Positions 9,712-19,591 of a stretch of DNA of 64,000 nucleotides are shown one piece after another. This DNA is from CBDCTM01 sp965222005. GTDB taxonomy: Bacteria; Bacteroidota; Bacteroidia; Chitinophagales; Saprospiraceae. The notes beneath the pieces were generated by a model. That model had not been told where the DNA came from and searched no databases. It worked only from the letters and a program-made list of their open reading frames with translations. How positions within the stretch are numbered: the first letter of the stretch is position 1; each line of letters opens with the position of its first letter. Where the stretch lies: contig OZ244935.1 in the NCBI GenBank assembly GCA_965222005.1, positions 3,844,001 to 3,908,000 on the forward strand. The letters run 5' to 3'. A program made the position numbers and the translations under genes.

Positions 9712-10357
9712 CTGTTTGCGTAGTTTTTGCTTGTAGCCGGCTGAGGTACAGGCTGGCTTCGGGGCCGGTGCAAAATAGCAAATCTATGATACTCAGTTGA
9801 GGAATAAAGCCGAATTTTTCCTGAAAGACTTGCGGGTAGCTTTCGGTAAGGGGCTTTTGAGTGAGCTGGTTGGGGGTTATTGTAGCTCTATAATCTGCAA
9901 TTTTGGCCGGATGCGGGGCGAGATATTGGGCGGTAGCGGTGAGGGTAGCAGGCGGGTTTAGGAAGGCCAGCAAACTCAATAAAAGGGAATGATTGAAATC
10001 GAACAGGAAGCGGGCCGGCCTATGGTAATGCGGGTGGAGCAAGTCCTGAAGGTGTTCGAAATACGGAGCCCGTCCGTAGCAGGAGCGGATGCTTTGCCAA
10101 TGCTGCCGTTGCCAGGGAAGCTCATTGGCGATTTGTACCTCGCGGACAGGCTGCTGTTGGTTTTTGCCTTTACGCAACGGGATCGACAGTTGGAGTGGGC
10201 CGTTTGCTCCCACGATGGAACAGCGGTTGCGGAAGCTGCCCTTTTGGTAATTTTCCATCTGTTCTATCATCACTGTTCCGCATTGATAAAAAAGGGCAAA
10301 AAAAGCCAGGCTCGGGAGGTAGTGCAGCTCAATCAAAGCGGTGGCGCTTGGCCTCAT
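9704..10357 (-). CDS. WbqC-like family protein
   Basis: 217 aa. The N-terminus has the family pattern LHYLPSLAFFALFYQ, then ENYQKGSFRNRCSI, LSIPLRKG and WQRQHWQSIRSCYGRAPYFE. WbqC-like proteins occur in polysaccharide or lipopolysaccharide loci and are often called putative glycine/amino-sugar acyltransferase-like proteins; the reaction here is not established. The protein is cytoplasmic, with no signal peptide. It is first in a two-gene unit with the dynamin-like GTPase, with a -7 box 19-26 bases upstream. A link to envelope biogenesis is inferred from the family and from the membrane-acting neighbour. Confidence 0.85.
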   Translation of the reverse strand: MRPSATALIELHYLPSLAFFALFYQCGTVMIEQMENYQKGSFRNRCSIVGANGPLQLSIPLRKGKNQQQPVREVQIANELPWQRQHWQSIRSCYGRAPYFEHLQDLLHPHYHRPARFLFDFNHSLLLSLLAFLNPPATLTATAQYLAPHPAKIADYRATITPNQLTQKPLTESYPQVFQEKFGFIPQLSIIDLLFCTGPEASLYLSRLQAKTTQTDE

Positions 10358-10375
10358 GATTCATCGATTTTGGTG

Positions 10376-10383
10376 CAAAGGTA
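10376..10383 (-). promoter_or_regulatory. Bacteroidota-type -7 box (TACCTTTG)
   Basis: TAnnTTTG match 19 bases upstream of the WbqC-like start. It would give a leader of only about a dozen bases. No -33 TTG at the usual distance. Confidence 0.45.
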
Positions 10384-10935
10384 CGCTTTGGTATCAAATT
10401 TGCCTTTGCTAGATCGTGTTCATTTTCTCCCCTTATTATTCTACCCTCTGTTCATATTTCCAGGTTTCAGCTTTTTAAAGAAAACCTCTGTTTCCACCTA
10501 TGCAATGCAAAGGCAGGTGAGCTGGTGAGTACACTTGTGCTCATTGGTAACGCCCCCTTCTTGGCGAGCTGTGAAGGCCCGCATGCGGAAGGACACAATG
10601 CTTTGCATAACCATGATTTTTTTTGATAACACACAATACTAACCAACATTAGTTTCGCTATTTAGCGATCACTTGTAACGCAATTGTAATAGGATTCATA
10701 ATTGAAGGCTGTACGCAGAGTATGGTCTTTTTTTTTTGATAGGTTTTCTCTTGGCATTGTATTTGAATTTTATCAATTATCTCTCTCCGAACAATCTTCC
10801 GATTTCCTGTAGCTTACCCAAATATACACACATAAATATTTGTGGTTTACAAGCAACCTCCTGCATTGATAATTCTTTGACAAATTTCGTGTTTTAAGAG
10901 ATCACAAGACTTAAACAAGGCGCTTTGCCGTCGTT
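10384..10935. other. Long intergenic stretch, no gene seen
   Basis: About 550 bases between divergent genes, A+T-rich towards the right, with a long T run near 10728-10738. I see no convincing small gene, RNA or repeat. Confidence 0.5.
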
Positions 10936-10943
10936 TATGTTTG
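10936..10943 (+). promoter_or_regulatory. Bacteroidota-type -7 box (TATGTTTG)
   Basis: TAnnTTTG match ahead of the T9SS protein gene. Transcription from here would leave a leader of about 95 bases before the preferred ATG at 11047. Confidence 0.35.
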
Positions 10944-11046
10944 GTGTTTCACAAGTTTCATGGAATTTGAAAATGAAGAGCATTCATTAAGATATTATAC
11001 AAGCAATTCGTTGGGAGCTATGCTTCTGGCATTAACAGCACAAGTC

Positions 11047-12570
11047 ATGGAAAAGAAACTTTTTCTAAATCTTCTTTTTTGCTTCCTGATCCAATTTTCA
11101 TTCGCCGCCACACTAACTTCCGTCCAATCCGGAGGATGGGCAAACAAAAATACCTGGGACCTAAAAGAAAGTCCGGAGCCAAATGATGAGATAATCATCA
11201 AGACTGGCCATACCGTTACCTTCAATGAATCTTCTTATACACATTACGGTAATATCACTGTTGAATCTGGAGGAAAGCTGGTATTGAAAAATGGTAATGC
11301 CCATTCCGGGTTTACTTTCGAAGATGGGGAGTTTCATGTCTTTGGAATTTTGGAAGTGATTAGAGATCTTGAAATTAGCGGCACGGCATTATTTTGGAGC
11401 CACGAAGGGTCGATAGTTACCATTAGCGATATTTTAAGTGTTACAGATAGTTCCCAGGTAATTGTTGAAAACATTTGCCTGGAAGTAGAAGATGACCTGT
11501 ATTTGATCGGAACGGAAGCTACCTTGTGTGGAAATGGAGGAATAAGTATTGGCCCGGATAGCACCATCAATCAGTTTATCACTCAAAATGGTGCGGGCAA
11601 CAATCAAATATGTTCATCTACCGGGATTTTCCATGGAGAAGCAGCAGATTGTGATATTTTGATTACGGAAGGATCAGGAAATAACTTGCCGATCGGTATT
11701 AACGACAGGGAGCAAACAAATATGAATGTGGCGAAAAGTATTACTGTGCTAAGTTTAGGCATTGCAGATAGCGATCCGGATCTCGACACTTTGAAAATCT
11801 TTTCAGCAGGAAACAACGGATTCGATTTCGCTACCGTTCAAGGAGGAACAGTAGCTTTGAATGACAATGGCTCGCCAGACAATCTCAGTGATGATTTTAT
11901 TGATTACACCCCTCCGCCCTCATTTGTAGGAACCGATACCTTTTATTATGTCATCACCGACCAGCAGGGGGGCTATTCCCAGGCAATGGTGCTGATGGAT
12001 GTACTCAACCCACTTCCCGTAGAATTGGTCAGCTTTGATGTGTATCAGTCGGGCTGTGCTATTGTGGTTCAGTGGACAACTGCCGAGGAAGAAAACAATG
12101 ATTACTTTGAGGTAGAAAAAAGTACCAATGGCTATCATTTTACAACCGTCCAAAAAATAGCCGGTAAGGGAACATCCCGAAATACGAATGTGTACCAAAT
12201 TACAGATGAGCATCCCGGGAAAATCAATTATTACCGCCTCAAACAGGTCGATTACGATGGTACAGCCACTACTTCATCCCTGGTAGTGATCAACAATCGT
12301 TGTGCAAATGAAATCGATGAACCCGAGCTGTTCTCCGTTTATCCCAATCCTCTCATGGGCGATCGTGTCAATATCAGAATACAAATGGTGGAAGCAACAA
12401 CCCAAAAGATAATACTGTCTGATTGGACAGGCCAAATCCTGCAGGCGGTTACGCTCGACCTGGAAAAGGGGAGGAATTTTATCAAATTCGATATCGATGA
12501 CCTGCCAGCCGGTACGTATATGATAATGGCTGACAACCAAAGCCGACGATTTGTGAAACTGCGCGATTAG
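11047..12570 (+). CDS. T9SS-sorted surface protein with G8-like N-terminus
   Basis: 507 aa from the chosen start. Upstream in-frame ATGs exist (10960, 11020), but 11047 gives a clean signal peptide (MEKKLFLNLLFCFLIQFSFA), so it is preferred. The mature protein begins with the GGWANKNTWDLKE pattern common at the start of Bacteroidota beta-helix or G8-like surface proteins. A cadherin-like stretch follows (GTDTFYYVITDQQGG), then the module PLPVELVSFDVYQSG with W-T-T-A-E-E-E-N-N, usual just before sorting domains. The C-terminal T9SS sorting domain starts at FSVYPNP and ends RRFVKLRD. Probably a structural or adhesive surface protein; no catalytic motif seen. Confidence 0.9.
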   Translation: MEKKLFLNLLFCFLIQFSFAATLTSVQSGGWANKNTWDLKESPEPNDEIIIKTGHTVTFNESSYTHYGNITVESGGKLVLKNGNAHSGFTFEDGEFHVFGILEVIRDLEISGTALFWSHEGSIVTISDILSVTDSSQVIVENICLEVEDDLYLIGTEATLCGNGGISIGPDSTINQFITQNGAGNNQICSSTGIFHGEAADCDILITEGSGNNLPIGINDREQTNMNVAKSITVLSLGIADSDPDLDTLKIFSAGNNGFDFATVQGGTVALNDNGSPDNLSDDFIDYTPPPSFVGTDTFYYVITDQQGGYSQAMVLMDVLNPLPVELVSFDVYQSGCAIVVQWTTAEEENNDYFEVEKSTNGYHFTTVQKIAGKGTSRNTNVYQITDEHPGKINYYRLKQVDYDGTATTSSLVVINNRCANEIDEPELFSVYPNPLMGDRVNIRIQMVEATTQKIILSDWTGQILQAVTLDLEKGRNFIKFDIDDLPAGTYMIMADNQSRRFVKLRD

Positions 12571-12660
12571 CCAATATTTTATAGCTTTAATCCTCAATCA
12601 AGCTATCATGTATTGACGCCTTATCTGCAAAAACATAGTCTTTTCCCAAAACTGATTTCG

Positions 12661-13884
12661 ATGCCACCATCAGCCAACCTTGCGCTGGTGGTGGTAATCC
12701 CGTCTTATGATGAACCCGAGCTGCTGGGCAGCCTCCAGGCATTGCTCGAATGCCGTGCTCCTCTTATAGATGTGGAAATAATTGTGGTGCTCAATGATGC
12801 CGAAAAAGATGATAAGTCGTTGAAAATCAGACACTTGGAGCAGCATGAAGCACTACGGTCTTTTAGCCGGTCACATAAGCGCCCCGACCTGCAAATCCAT
12901 CCAATTTATCAGACAGGCCTTCCTTCCAGGCATGCCGGAGTAGGATTGGCCCGCAAAATCGGCATGGATGAGGCGGTGCGGCGGCTGGAGCAGGCAGGGC
13001 ATCCGGAAGGGGTGATTGCCTGCTTCGATGCCGATAGCCGGTGCGATGCCAACTATCTGCAGGAAGTCTATCGCTTATTCGCGCGGCTGCCTGGCTGCCC
13101 GGCTTGCAGTATTTACTATGAGCATCCCATTGGCGGCAGTCAGTTTGATGAAAAGGTGTATGAAGCCATCGCTCTCTATGAATTGCACTTGCGCTATTAT
13201 TTGCATGCGCAACGATTTGCCGGATTTCCCTTTGCCTTCGAAACGATTGGCTCCAGTATGGCCGTGCGGGCCAGTGCGTATCAGCAACAAGGGGGTATGA
13301 ACCGCCGCAAAGCGGGCGAAGACTTTTATTTTTTGCACAAGTTCACTGCTCATCCAGACTTCTGCGAGCTGCGCAGCACTCGTGTGATCCCCTCCCCACG
13401 TACTTCTGATCGGGTACCCTTTGGTACCGGCAAGGCGATGTCGGCTATTCTTCAGGCCGGCGGCACTTGGTCAACCTATGCTCCGCAAAGCCTAGAGGAC
13501 CTGAAAAAATTCTTTGCAAAACTACCCGATTTCTACACTTCCGATAATTTTGCGAATTTACCCCAAAGCATCCGGCAGTATCTGGAATCCATCGATTTTG
13601 GCAGAAAATTAAAGGAAATCCGACAGCATACAGCTTCCCGGCAATCTTTTGCACAGCGCTTTTTCAGGCAGTTTGATGCCTTTCAGATTATGAAGTACAT
13701 GCACTTTGCAAGAGATGCTTTTTATCCAAATGTAGATGTAAGAGAAGCGGCTGCCTGGTTGGCCAATCGCTATTTCCAAAATCGGGATGCCCCAGATATG
13801 GCAGCTAAAGACCTGCTGTGCCACTACCGGCAAATGGACCGCCAGGGCTTTTGGCCGGCAAAGACTAATGCAAGGCAGCTCTGA
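12661..13884 (+). CDS. Family 2 glycosyltransferase
   Basis: 407 aa from ATG 12661. A TTG at 12613 would add 16 residues, but the GT-A fold starts right after 12661 (LALVVVIPSYDEPELLGSL), so the ATG is preferred. The nucleotide-sugar metal site is visible as FDADSR (DxD), with a later GEDFYF acceptor/catalytic-base motif. No membrane segments. Donor and acceptor are unknown. The gene lies 90 bp after a T9SS protein, and its 3' end overlaps the converging miaE gene by 20 bases. Confidence 0.87.
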   Translation: MPPSANLALVVVIPSYDEPELLGSLQALLECRAPLIDVEIIVVLNDAEKDDKSLKIRHLEQHEALRSFSRSHKRPDLQIHPIYQTGLPSRHAGVGLARKIGMDEAVRRLEQAGHPEGVIACFDADSRCDANYLQEVYRLFARLPGCPACSIYYEHPIGGSQFDEKVYEAIALYELHLRYYLHAQRFAGFPFAFETIGSSMAVRASAYQQQGGMNRRKAGEDFYFLHKFTAHPDFCELRSTRVIPSPRTSDRVPFGTGKAMSAILQAGGTWSTYAPQSLEDLKKFFAKLPDFYTSDNFANLPQSIRQYLESIDFGRKLKEIRQHTASRQSFAQRFFRQFDAFQIMKYMHFARDAFYPNVDVREAAAWLANRYFQNRDAPDMAAKDLLCHYRQMDRQGFWPAKTNARQL

Positions 13885-14449
13885 TCTCTAAGCTATCGAT
13901 GATTTCCCCTTCTCTTTGCACCCACCAATCGAGGCGTTCATACACCTCCTGCTCATCGAAATAATTAAGCGCCATTTTTACGAAGATGTGGCCATGTTTG
14001 GCCTCAGATGCCCAAAGCAGCTTGTAAAAACGGTGCATTTCCGGCTCTTTTTGCGCTTCCGAAACCAGCCGAAAACGTTCGGCGCCCCTGGTTTCTACAA
14101 CTGAGGCAATAAGCAGCCGATCGAGAAAACGCTTATCCCGGCCGTGGCGGGCCAATTTCATGAGCTGTGATATGTAAGGGTCGGGGCCCATGGAAGCGGG
14201 AAGTTCGATACCTCGCTTTTCCATCAGCTGGTACACCTGTTGAAAGTGCTCCAACTCTTCGATGGCCGTCTCGACCAACTCCGGGATGATGGCAGTGCGG
14301 TTGGGGTATTTGGCTACAAAACTCATAGCCATCGCCGAAGCTTTGCGTTCGCAATCGGCATGGTCAATCAAAAACTGGTCGAAGTCAGCCATCACGGCAT
14401 TTAGCCATTCCTGCTTGCTGGCCACAGCGATATCCAAATTGAGTTTCAT
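13865..14449 (-). CDS. miaE: tRNA-(ms2io6A)-hydroxylase
   Basis: 194 aa, the usual length. MiaE is a non-haem diiron enzyme that hydroxylates the isopentenyl group of 2-methylthio-N6-isopentenyladenosine at tRNA position 37. Metal-ligand motifs are visible in the four-helix ferritin-like fold: DHADCERKA, ETAIEELEHFQQV, VVETRGAERF and SEAKHGHIF. The protein is cytoplasmic. It lies two bases downstream of a lipoprotein gene on the same strand, so it is probably co-transcribed with it. The 3' end overlaps the converging glycosyltransferase gene. Confidence 0.93.
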   Translation of the reverse strand: MKLNLDIAVASKQEWLNAVMADFDQFLIDHADCERKASAMAMSFVAKYPNRTAIIPELVETAIEELEHFQQVYQLMEKRGIELPASMGPDPYISQLMKLARHGRDKRFLDRLLIASVVETRGAERFRLVSEAQKEPEMHRFYKLLWASEAKHGHIFVKMALNYFDEQEVYERLDWWVQREGEIIDSLEIRAALH

Positions 14450-14451
14450 AA

Positions 14452-15447
14452 TCAGAAGTGTGTAAAGTGAACTAGCTGGTCGCCAATATAAAATTTCATT
14501 TCCTTTTCGCGTTGTTTGCTGAGTTGATTGAAATAATCATTTTTCATTCTTTTGAGGTAGCGCTGGAGCATTTGGGGGCTGGGGCTGCTTTCGGTAGGCT
14601 GGCTAATAGCATCGGTTATGTAGCTGTAAATCAACGACTTATACTGCTTTCTAAATAAATCGGGCTGGCCAAATATATCTGTGCCGATTATTTTGTTCCC
14701 ATTTATCGCTATGCAGCCGACCACATTTTTGCTCTGATCAAACTTTGGGAGGAAGAAGTCGAGATAGGCCTTTCGCTCGGCTGTGAATTCCGGTGCCTTT
14801 TCGAGCGCAGCGTAGGTGCCGGTAGTACTGGCTGCATTGTTTTTAGCCGTCAACTCGCTCACTTTTTTCCATACCTGCTCCTGATTTTGCTGTCGCTTTA
14901 CCGTTTTGCGCAGCTCATTGGAAGCCAGGTGATAATAGCCTGTAAATGCCTGGCGAGAAGGGGCGGAGCTTACATCAAGCGGCTCATCAGCGGCAGGATG
15001 GTACTGCCAGCGGTTCTTTTCTACACAAAACACCGATACATCACTCAGGCTGCGGGGCATCACGAGCATGTCCTGTGCGATGATTCGATCTTGCTTGCCA
15101 CCTTGCAGTATTTCGCCAGCCATGAGAAAAATGGTGTCATTGGTTTTGTTGTGAATACTGAGCAGGTTGATATCTCCATCGCTTTGCCGATTGCCGTACG
15201 GAATCTTTTCGGTAATCCGGAAACCTGCTGTCTGAAGGGCTTGCCGGGTAGTTTTGAGATGATTTAGTGCGGGCATTTTGAGCTCCTCATAGTCGGCCAC
15301 AATAGGTAAAAGTTGCAAATCTCGGAATTGAAGATCTGCTGCATTGAGCTGGATTTCGATGGGTGGCAAGGCTGGTGACAAATTTGCAGTATATTCTTCC
15401 CGGCAGGAAACCAGTAGCAGAAAGAGGAAAAGGAGTAATTTGTTCAT
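14452..15447 (-). CDS. Lipoprotein with ARPP-1 (DUF6569) domain
   Basis: 331 aa from ATG 15447, chosen because it gives a short lipoprotein signal (MNKLLLFLFLLLVSC) with Cys at position 15. Upstream in-frame starts would put 52 non-signal residues before it. The body matches the ARPP-1 domain pattern: LPIVADYEELKMPALN, NKTNDTIFLMAGEILQGGKQDR, then VFCVEKNRW and a C-terminal helical part. The family's function is unknown; the name comes from its association with rhodanese/phosphatase-like genes. The protein is probably on the periplasmic side of a membrane. A -7 box lies about 32 bases upstream. miaE follows after two bases. Confidence 0.8.
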   Translation of the reverse strand: MNKLLLFLFLLLVSCREEYTANLSPALPPIEIQLNAADLQFRDLQLLPIVADYEELKMPALNHLKTTRQALQTAGFRITEKIPYGNRQSDGDINLLSIHNKTNDTIFLMAGEILQGGKQDRIIAQDMLVMPRSLSDVSVFCVEKNRWQYHPAADEPLDVSSAPSRQAFTGYYHLASNELRKTVKRQQNQEQVWKKVSELTAKNNAASTTGTYAALEKAPEFTAERKAYLDFFLPKFDQSKNVVGCIAINGNKIIGTDIFGQPDLFRKQYKSLIYSYITDAISQPTESSPSPQMLQRYLKRMKNDYFNQLSKQREKEMKFYIGDQLVHFTHF

Positions 15448-15478
15448 AAGCGATAGAGATTGAGACACAACCTGGCTA

Positions 15479-15486
15479 CAAAAGTA
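15479..15486 (-). promoter_or_regulatory. Bacteroidota-type -7 box (TACTTTTG)
   Basis: TAnnTTTG match 32 bases upstream of the lipoprotein start at 15447. It would drive the lipoprotein-miaE unit. Its position inside the longer open frame also supports the shorter start. Confidence 0.45.
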
Positions 15487-15626
15487 GAGCTCCTGGCAAT
15501 AAAATCGGCAACAGACAGCGGAAAGTTGACAGAATTTATACAATCTGCTTAAATATTGAAAAAGTAAGGATATTTTGCCGTAATTTCCGAGCTGCTTCAT
15601 CATTGTTCACCAACACACAACTACTA

Positions 15627-18008
15627 ATGAAATTGACTTTTTTGTACCCATTCTTTATAGCATTTCTGTTATTGGCCAGCTCTTCCAATGCCTGTGAACC
15701 CAATGAAATTAGCGTTTTTGTAAAAATTCATACCGACGATTTTGGGGGCGAAACTTCATGGGAAGTCAAAGACAATATGGGGGTGGTGTATTACCAATCG
15801 GGTTTCAATCAATATAACGACAATACCCTCTATGAAACAGAGGTATGTGTGCCCAATGATGTATGCCTTATTTTTGCCATATATGACAAGTTTATGGATG
15901 GTATCGAATGGCCCGGCTATTTTGAGGTGACTGTGGACGGGCAGATGTGGATCGACAATACGCCTTTTACTATTGATTATTTTGATGAGTACAATTGCCC
16001 GACAGGCTCCTCCTGCCAAAGCGCGATGGTGATTGATACAGGTAGCTATGTGGCTGATCTGGATACTTCCTGGTATCTCTTTATTCCGGATACTACCGGC
16101 CGATATAGGATTTCGACCTGTAATGTCAATACTTGCAACACCCGACTTTGGGTGTATGACCGTTGTATCGCCAATTTGGGTGAAAACAATGAAGGCACCA
16201 TTTTCTTTGATGATGTTTCTGGCGGCTGTGCTCCCCAGGCTGAGATCAATGGAATGTTGAGAAAAGGAAAAACCTATTACATCCGGGTCGGAGATACGGG
16301 AAATGATTGTGGAAACAATTCCATTATGTGGAATTTGACCTACCTCGGCCCAATCAGCGGCTGTACCGATCCCAATTCCTGCAATTTCAATCCGTTGGCC
16401 GCTATCGATGATGGCTCCTGCATTCCTCAGGGCTCTGATGATTGCCCTGAAGGGCCGGATCTTGTGCTGGATGAGAACAAATTTGTGACCTCAATCTATC
16501 TTTCTACCATCAATACAACCGATGCTTGCTTGGTAGATGAAGGCTGCCTTACGGGCTATGGGCTGCGAGATATCATACGCTTTGATACAAAAATTGAAAA
16601 TAATGGCGAGCTCGACTACTTCATCGGAGAGCCGATCGCCAATACCGAGCAGTTTACCTATCACAACTGTCACCAGCACTATCACTACGATGGGTATGCT
16701 GAATATCTGCTATTTGATGAGGATGCCAATGAGCTTCCGATTGGCTTTAAAAATGGCTTCTGTGTGATTGACCTGGGCTGCGAGCATGGCGGAACGGCTC
16801 AGTATAGCTGCGAATACATGGGGATATCGGCAGGCTGCTATGATGAATATTGGGCTGAACTGGAATGCCAATGGATTGATATTACCGATGTACCTGATGG
16901 CCGTTACATCTTTGTTACCCGCATCAATTGGGACAATGCTCCGGATGCACTGGGTCGTAAGGAGAAGAATATGGCTAACAATTGGGCGCAAGCCTGTTTA
17001 ATCATCGACCGGACTAGTGGAAGCTTGGAAGTGGAGCTGGATGATGACTGCCCTCCCTACATCGATTGCAATGGGGATGTGCTTGGCAATGCACAGATCG
17101 ATTGCACCGGGGAATGTGGCGGGGCTACTTTAATGGGCGACCTGGATGCCAATGGCGCACAGGAAATGACGGATGCACAGCTCTATGTTTCTCAAATGCT
17201 GGGCAACGATGTCCAAGCTACCACATGCAATGACCTCAATGCCGATGGCTTTATCACCGTTTATGATGCTGCCCTGCTCAGTAGCTGTATCAATTATGGT
17301 CTTTCTCATATCCATACCGGAGGCGGTGCGCACGATCACTGCAAATTTCCGGATGGCATTATCAATTTTAATAATAACGTCCGGTTGAGCATTCTGGACT
17401 TCAATCAGGCAGCTCAATATGTGGATATTGGTATGTTCAACAACACTACTGATGTAGTAGCCTATCAGTTTGAAATGAGCGGGATCACTATCCAAAATGT
17501 AGAAAATCTCGTGGACCCCGCCGTTTATCCGATTGTACCATTTTACAGCCTTGACGGTCAGGTGATAGGCATTTCCTTTGAGGATTCGCTCATCAATAAG
17601 ACAGCTGAAGTGCAGCCACTGTGCCGCATTTACTATTCGGCGCTTACAGCCGATGAGATTTGTATCGATCATATTGTGGACATTGTAAATGGCTTCTACG
17701 AACAGACCTTGACCACCATTACCGATGGCTGCGTGCTGATTACCTCCACTGGCGAAGTGCTCAGAAAGCTGGATGTAAGGCTACAGCCAAACCCCTTCTC
17801 CCAGCAGGCATTACTGCAGTTTGACAATCCGGATGGTGAAATAGTGGAGTTGCAAATAACTGACATCAACGGCCGGCTAATACGCAGCATTGGCAATATC
17901 AGCGGAGAGCAGGTGTCGGTCCAGCGGGCTGATCTGTTGAGCGGCCTGTATTTCTATCGGTTGAAGAGTGATAGCTGGTTGGCGAGTGGCAAAATGGTGG
18001 TGCAATAG
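15627..18008 (+). CDS. T9SS-secreted lysyl oxidase homologue
   Basis: 793 aa from ATG 15627 with a signal peptide (MKLTFLYPFFIAFLLLASS). After N-terminal beta domains comes a lysyl oxidase domain. The copper-binding motif reads HNCHQHYHYDGY at residues 346-357. The stretch GCYDEYWAELECQWIDITDV is very close to vertebrate LOX. Both residues that form the lysine tyrosylquinone cofactor appear kept, as Lys375 (GFKNGFC) and Tyr408 (CYDEYW). Two dockerin-like repeats follow (DLDANGAQEMTDAQ and DLNADGFITVYDAA), then an HTGGGAHDH segment and a C-terminal T9SS sorting domain (LQPNPFSQQ). Inference: an extracellular copper amine oxidase that acts on protein lysines or other amines. Start 15603 (TTG) was rejected. 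Confidence 0.92.
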   Translation: MKLTFLYPFFIAFLLLASSSNACEPNEISVFVKIHTDDFGGETSWEVKDNMGVVYYQSGFNQYNDNTLYETEVCVPNDVCLIFAIYDKFMDGIEWPGYFEVTVDGQMWIDNTPFTIDYFDEYNCPTGSSCQSAMVIDTGSYVADLDTSWYLFIPDTTGRYRISTCNVNTCNTRLWVYDRCIANLGENNEGTIFFDDVSGGCAPQAEINGMLRKGKTYYIRVGDTGNDCGNNSIMWNLTYLGPISGCTDPNSCNFNPLAAIDDGSCIPQGSDDCPEGPDLVLDENKFVTSIYLSTINTTDACLVDEGCLTGYGLRDIIRFDTKIENNGELDYFIGEPIANTEQFTYHNCHQHYHYDGYAEYLLFDEDANELPIGFKNGFCVIDLGCEHGGTAQYSCEYMGISAGCYDEYWAELECQWIDITDVPDGRYIFVTRINWDNAPDALGRKEKNMANNWAQACLIIDRTSGSLEVELDDDCPPYIDCNGDVLGNAQIDCTGECGGATLMGDLDANGAQEMTDAQLYVSQMLGNDVQATTCNDLNADGFITVYDAALLSSCINYGLSHIHTGGGAHDHCKFPDGIINFNNNVRLSILDFNQAAQYVDIGMFNNTTDVVAYQFEMSGITIQNVENLVDPAVYPIVPFYSLDGQVIGISFEDSLINKTAEVQPLCRIYYSALTADEICIDHIVDIVNGFYEQTLTTITDGCVLITSTGEVLRKLDVRLQPNPFSQQALLQFDNPDGEIVELQITDINGRLIRSIGNISGEQVSVQRADLLSGLYFYRLKSDSWLASGKMVVQ

Positions 18009-18082
18009 AACAACGATAGCCAAAGGCTTCAGCTCTTTTGGCAAAACCACCAATATTGTCTTTCTTCGTGGCAGGATACGCC

Positions 18083-19591
18083 ATGAAATTTAGTACCCAA
18101 CAACTCTTTTATATAATCATATCGGCAGCATTGGTAATAGCTAACTTATTGATAACCAATGCGGTGCTGCCGGTTTGGCTGAAGTATGAAGCCATTAGCC
18201 TGCTGAAAGTCCTGTCTGCTGACAGCCCGGCTCCTTCTCTGTTTTTTCCTGCCCGACTCTGGAGCTGGCTGTACGAAAGCCGGGGATTCGATGAATTTGC
18301 ACTGCGTCTGCCCTCAGGCATCGTGCTGCTGGCAGGAGGGCTGGGCTTTTATTTTTTGAGCAGGAAAATATTCGGAACGAAGCTCACACTGGCTACGCTA
18401 CTGGTGCTGGGGAGTTCCCTGCTAACTATTCATAGCAGCAAATTTGCCATGGCTGATCCCTTCCTGCTGAGTTTCCAGCTGGTCAGCCTGCCTCTAATTT
18501 TGCGGTATTTGAAGCAGGATAGAGCCCTATGGCAAGTTGGCTGGTGGCTTTGCCTGCTGCTGGGCAGCCTGCTTGATCCGCTTTCGATGATGCTCTGGGG
18601 CGCTGGCTGGTGGTTGTTTTTGAGGGCATTCCACCCACAAGGTCAGCAGCTAAGAGATTGGTATTTTCTGATCCTCTATATCGGGCTGGTATCCTTTGGT
18701 TGGATGCAGGGTCTGCTGGGGAGGCTGCCGGAGAGCTTCGTCCTGGCTCATGGGCAAGTCAGCATTTGGCAGTTTTTGGGTATCAGCTTACTGGGCATAC
18801 TGCCCTGGCTGGGCTTTTTACCGGCCGCGCTGCGCGATCTGGTTTACAAATTGAAGCGGGGAGAGGAGTTGGCTCTTGTATCTGCCGGCTGGCTGCTGAT
18901 GGCTCTGCTGAGTTTTAGTATGATCTTACAGTTTGTATTGGCTTTTCTGATAGCCCGGCAATTGTTGGTTTGCTTACAACAGCGCTATCCTTTTGGAGGA
19001 TTGGTGAAGGTATTCAACTTATTAGTGCTGGTGCTTGTGTTTTGTGGCGCATTTGCTGCCATGCTGGGAGGTTTTACCAACTTTGGGCCGGATGGTTTTC
19101 GAGCGGTCATGGCCGTTTGCGCCTTATTTTGGGTAGGATGCTTTATAGGAGTGTTGGGCTTATTTTCTAAAAATGAGTGGATGTTGATTAGTGGATTTGG
19201 AGGGGCTGGCCTGCTAAGTGCGCTGGCATTTTGGGTATATTTAAGTCCATTTATTCAGCAAAATCTGTCCATCGGCGACCAGATGAGTAAGAAAGTGGAG
19301 GCTGTGAGCAGCCAATTGGTGGTGGTGGACAGTGTTTTGTGGCAACGGCCCGATTTTCAATTGTATGCGTGGCAACGGCTGGGAGACTGTAGATTTGAAA
19401 AGTGGTCGGATGATATGTTGGTGAGAAATGATAGCGCAGAGAAGACCTTCATCCTCAATGAGGAGCAGTGGCGTGCTTTAGAATTGGGTGATCAGGCGCT
19501 TGAAAATGCAGAAACATGGGCCTGCAAACGGATTGGTGCCGATTCTCTGCAATATTGGATATATCCACTAAATAGAGCTCTGATAAAGTAA
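18083..19591 (+). CDS. ArnT/PMT-like membrane glycosyltransferase
   Basis: 502 aa from ATG 18083, chosen because the first membrane segment starts there; an ATG at 18038 is also possible. There are about ten hydrophobic segments and a C-terminal soluble tail. The N-terminal loop has the GT83/GT39 pattern SRGFDEFALRLPSG, then KIFGTKLTLATLL and SSKFAMADPFLL (the acidic residue and the MxDP motif of lipid-linked sugar transferases). Such enzymes move a sugar from a polyprenyl phosphate to lipid A or proteins on the periplasmic side. Substrate unknown. The end overlaps a converging 44-codon gene. Confidence 0.82.
   Translation: MKFSTQQLFYIIISAALVIANLLITNAVLPVWLKYEAISLLKVLSADSPAPSLFFPARLWSWLYESRGFDEFALRLPSGIVLLAGGLGFYFLSRKIFGTKLTLATLLVLGSSLLTIHSSKFAMADPFLLSFQLVSLPLILRYLKQDRALWQVGWWLCLLLGSLLDPLSMMLWGAGWWLFLRAFHPQGQQLRDWYFLILYIGLVSFGWMQGLLGRLPESFVLAHGQVSIWQFLGISLLGILPWLGFLPAALRDLVYKLKRGEELALVSAGWLLMALLSFSMILQFVLAFLIARQLLVCLQQRYPFGGLVKVFNLLVLVLVFCGAFAAMLGGFTNFGPDGFRAVMAVCALFWVGCFIGVLGLFSKNEWMLISGFGGAGLLSALAFWVYLSPFIQQNLSIGDQMSKKVEAVSSQLVVVDSVLWQRPDFQLYAWQRLGDCRFEKWSDDMLVRNDSAEKTFILNEEQWRALELGDQALENAETWACKRIGADSLQYWIYPLNRALIK

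Noticed and set aside
17130..17672. 180-codon minus frame
   Set aside because: Antisense to the lysyl oxidase homologue; no recognisable features.
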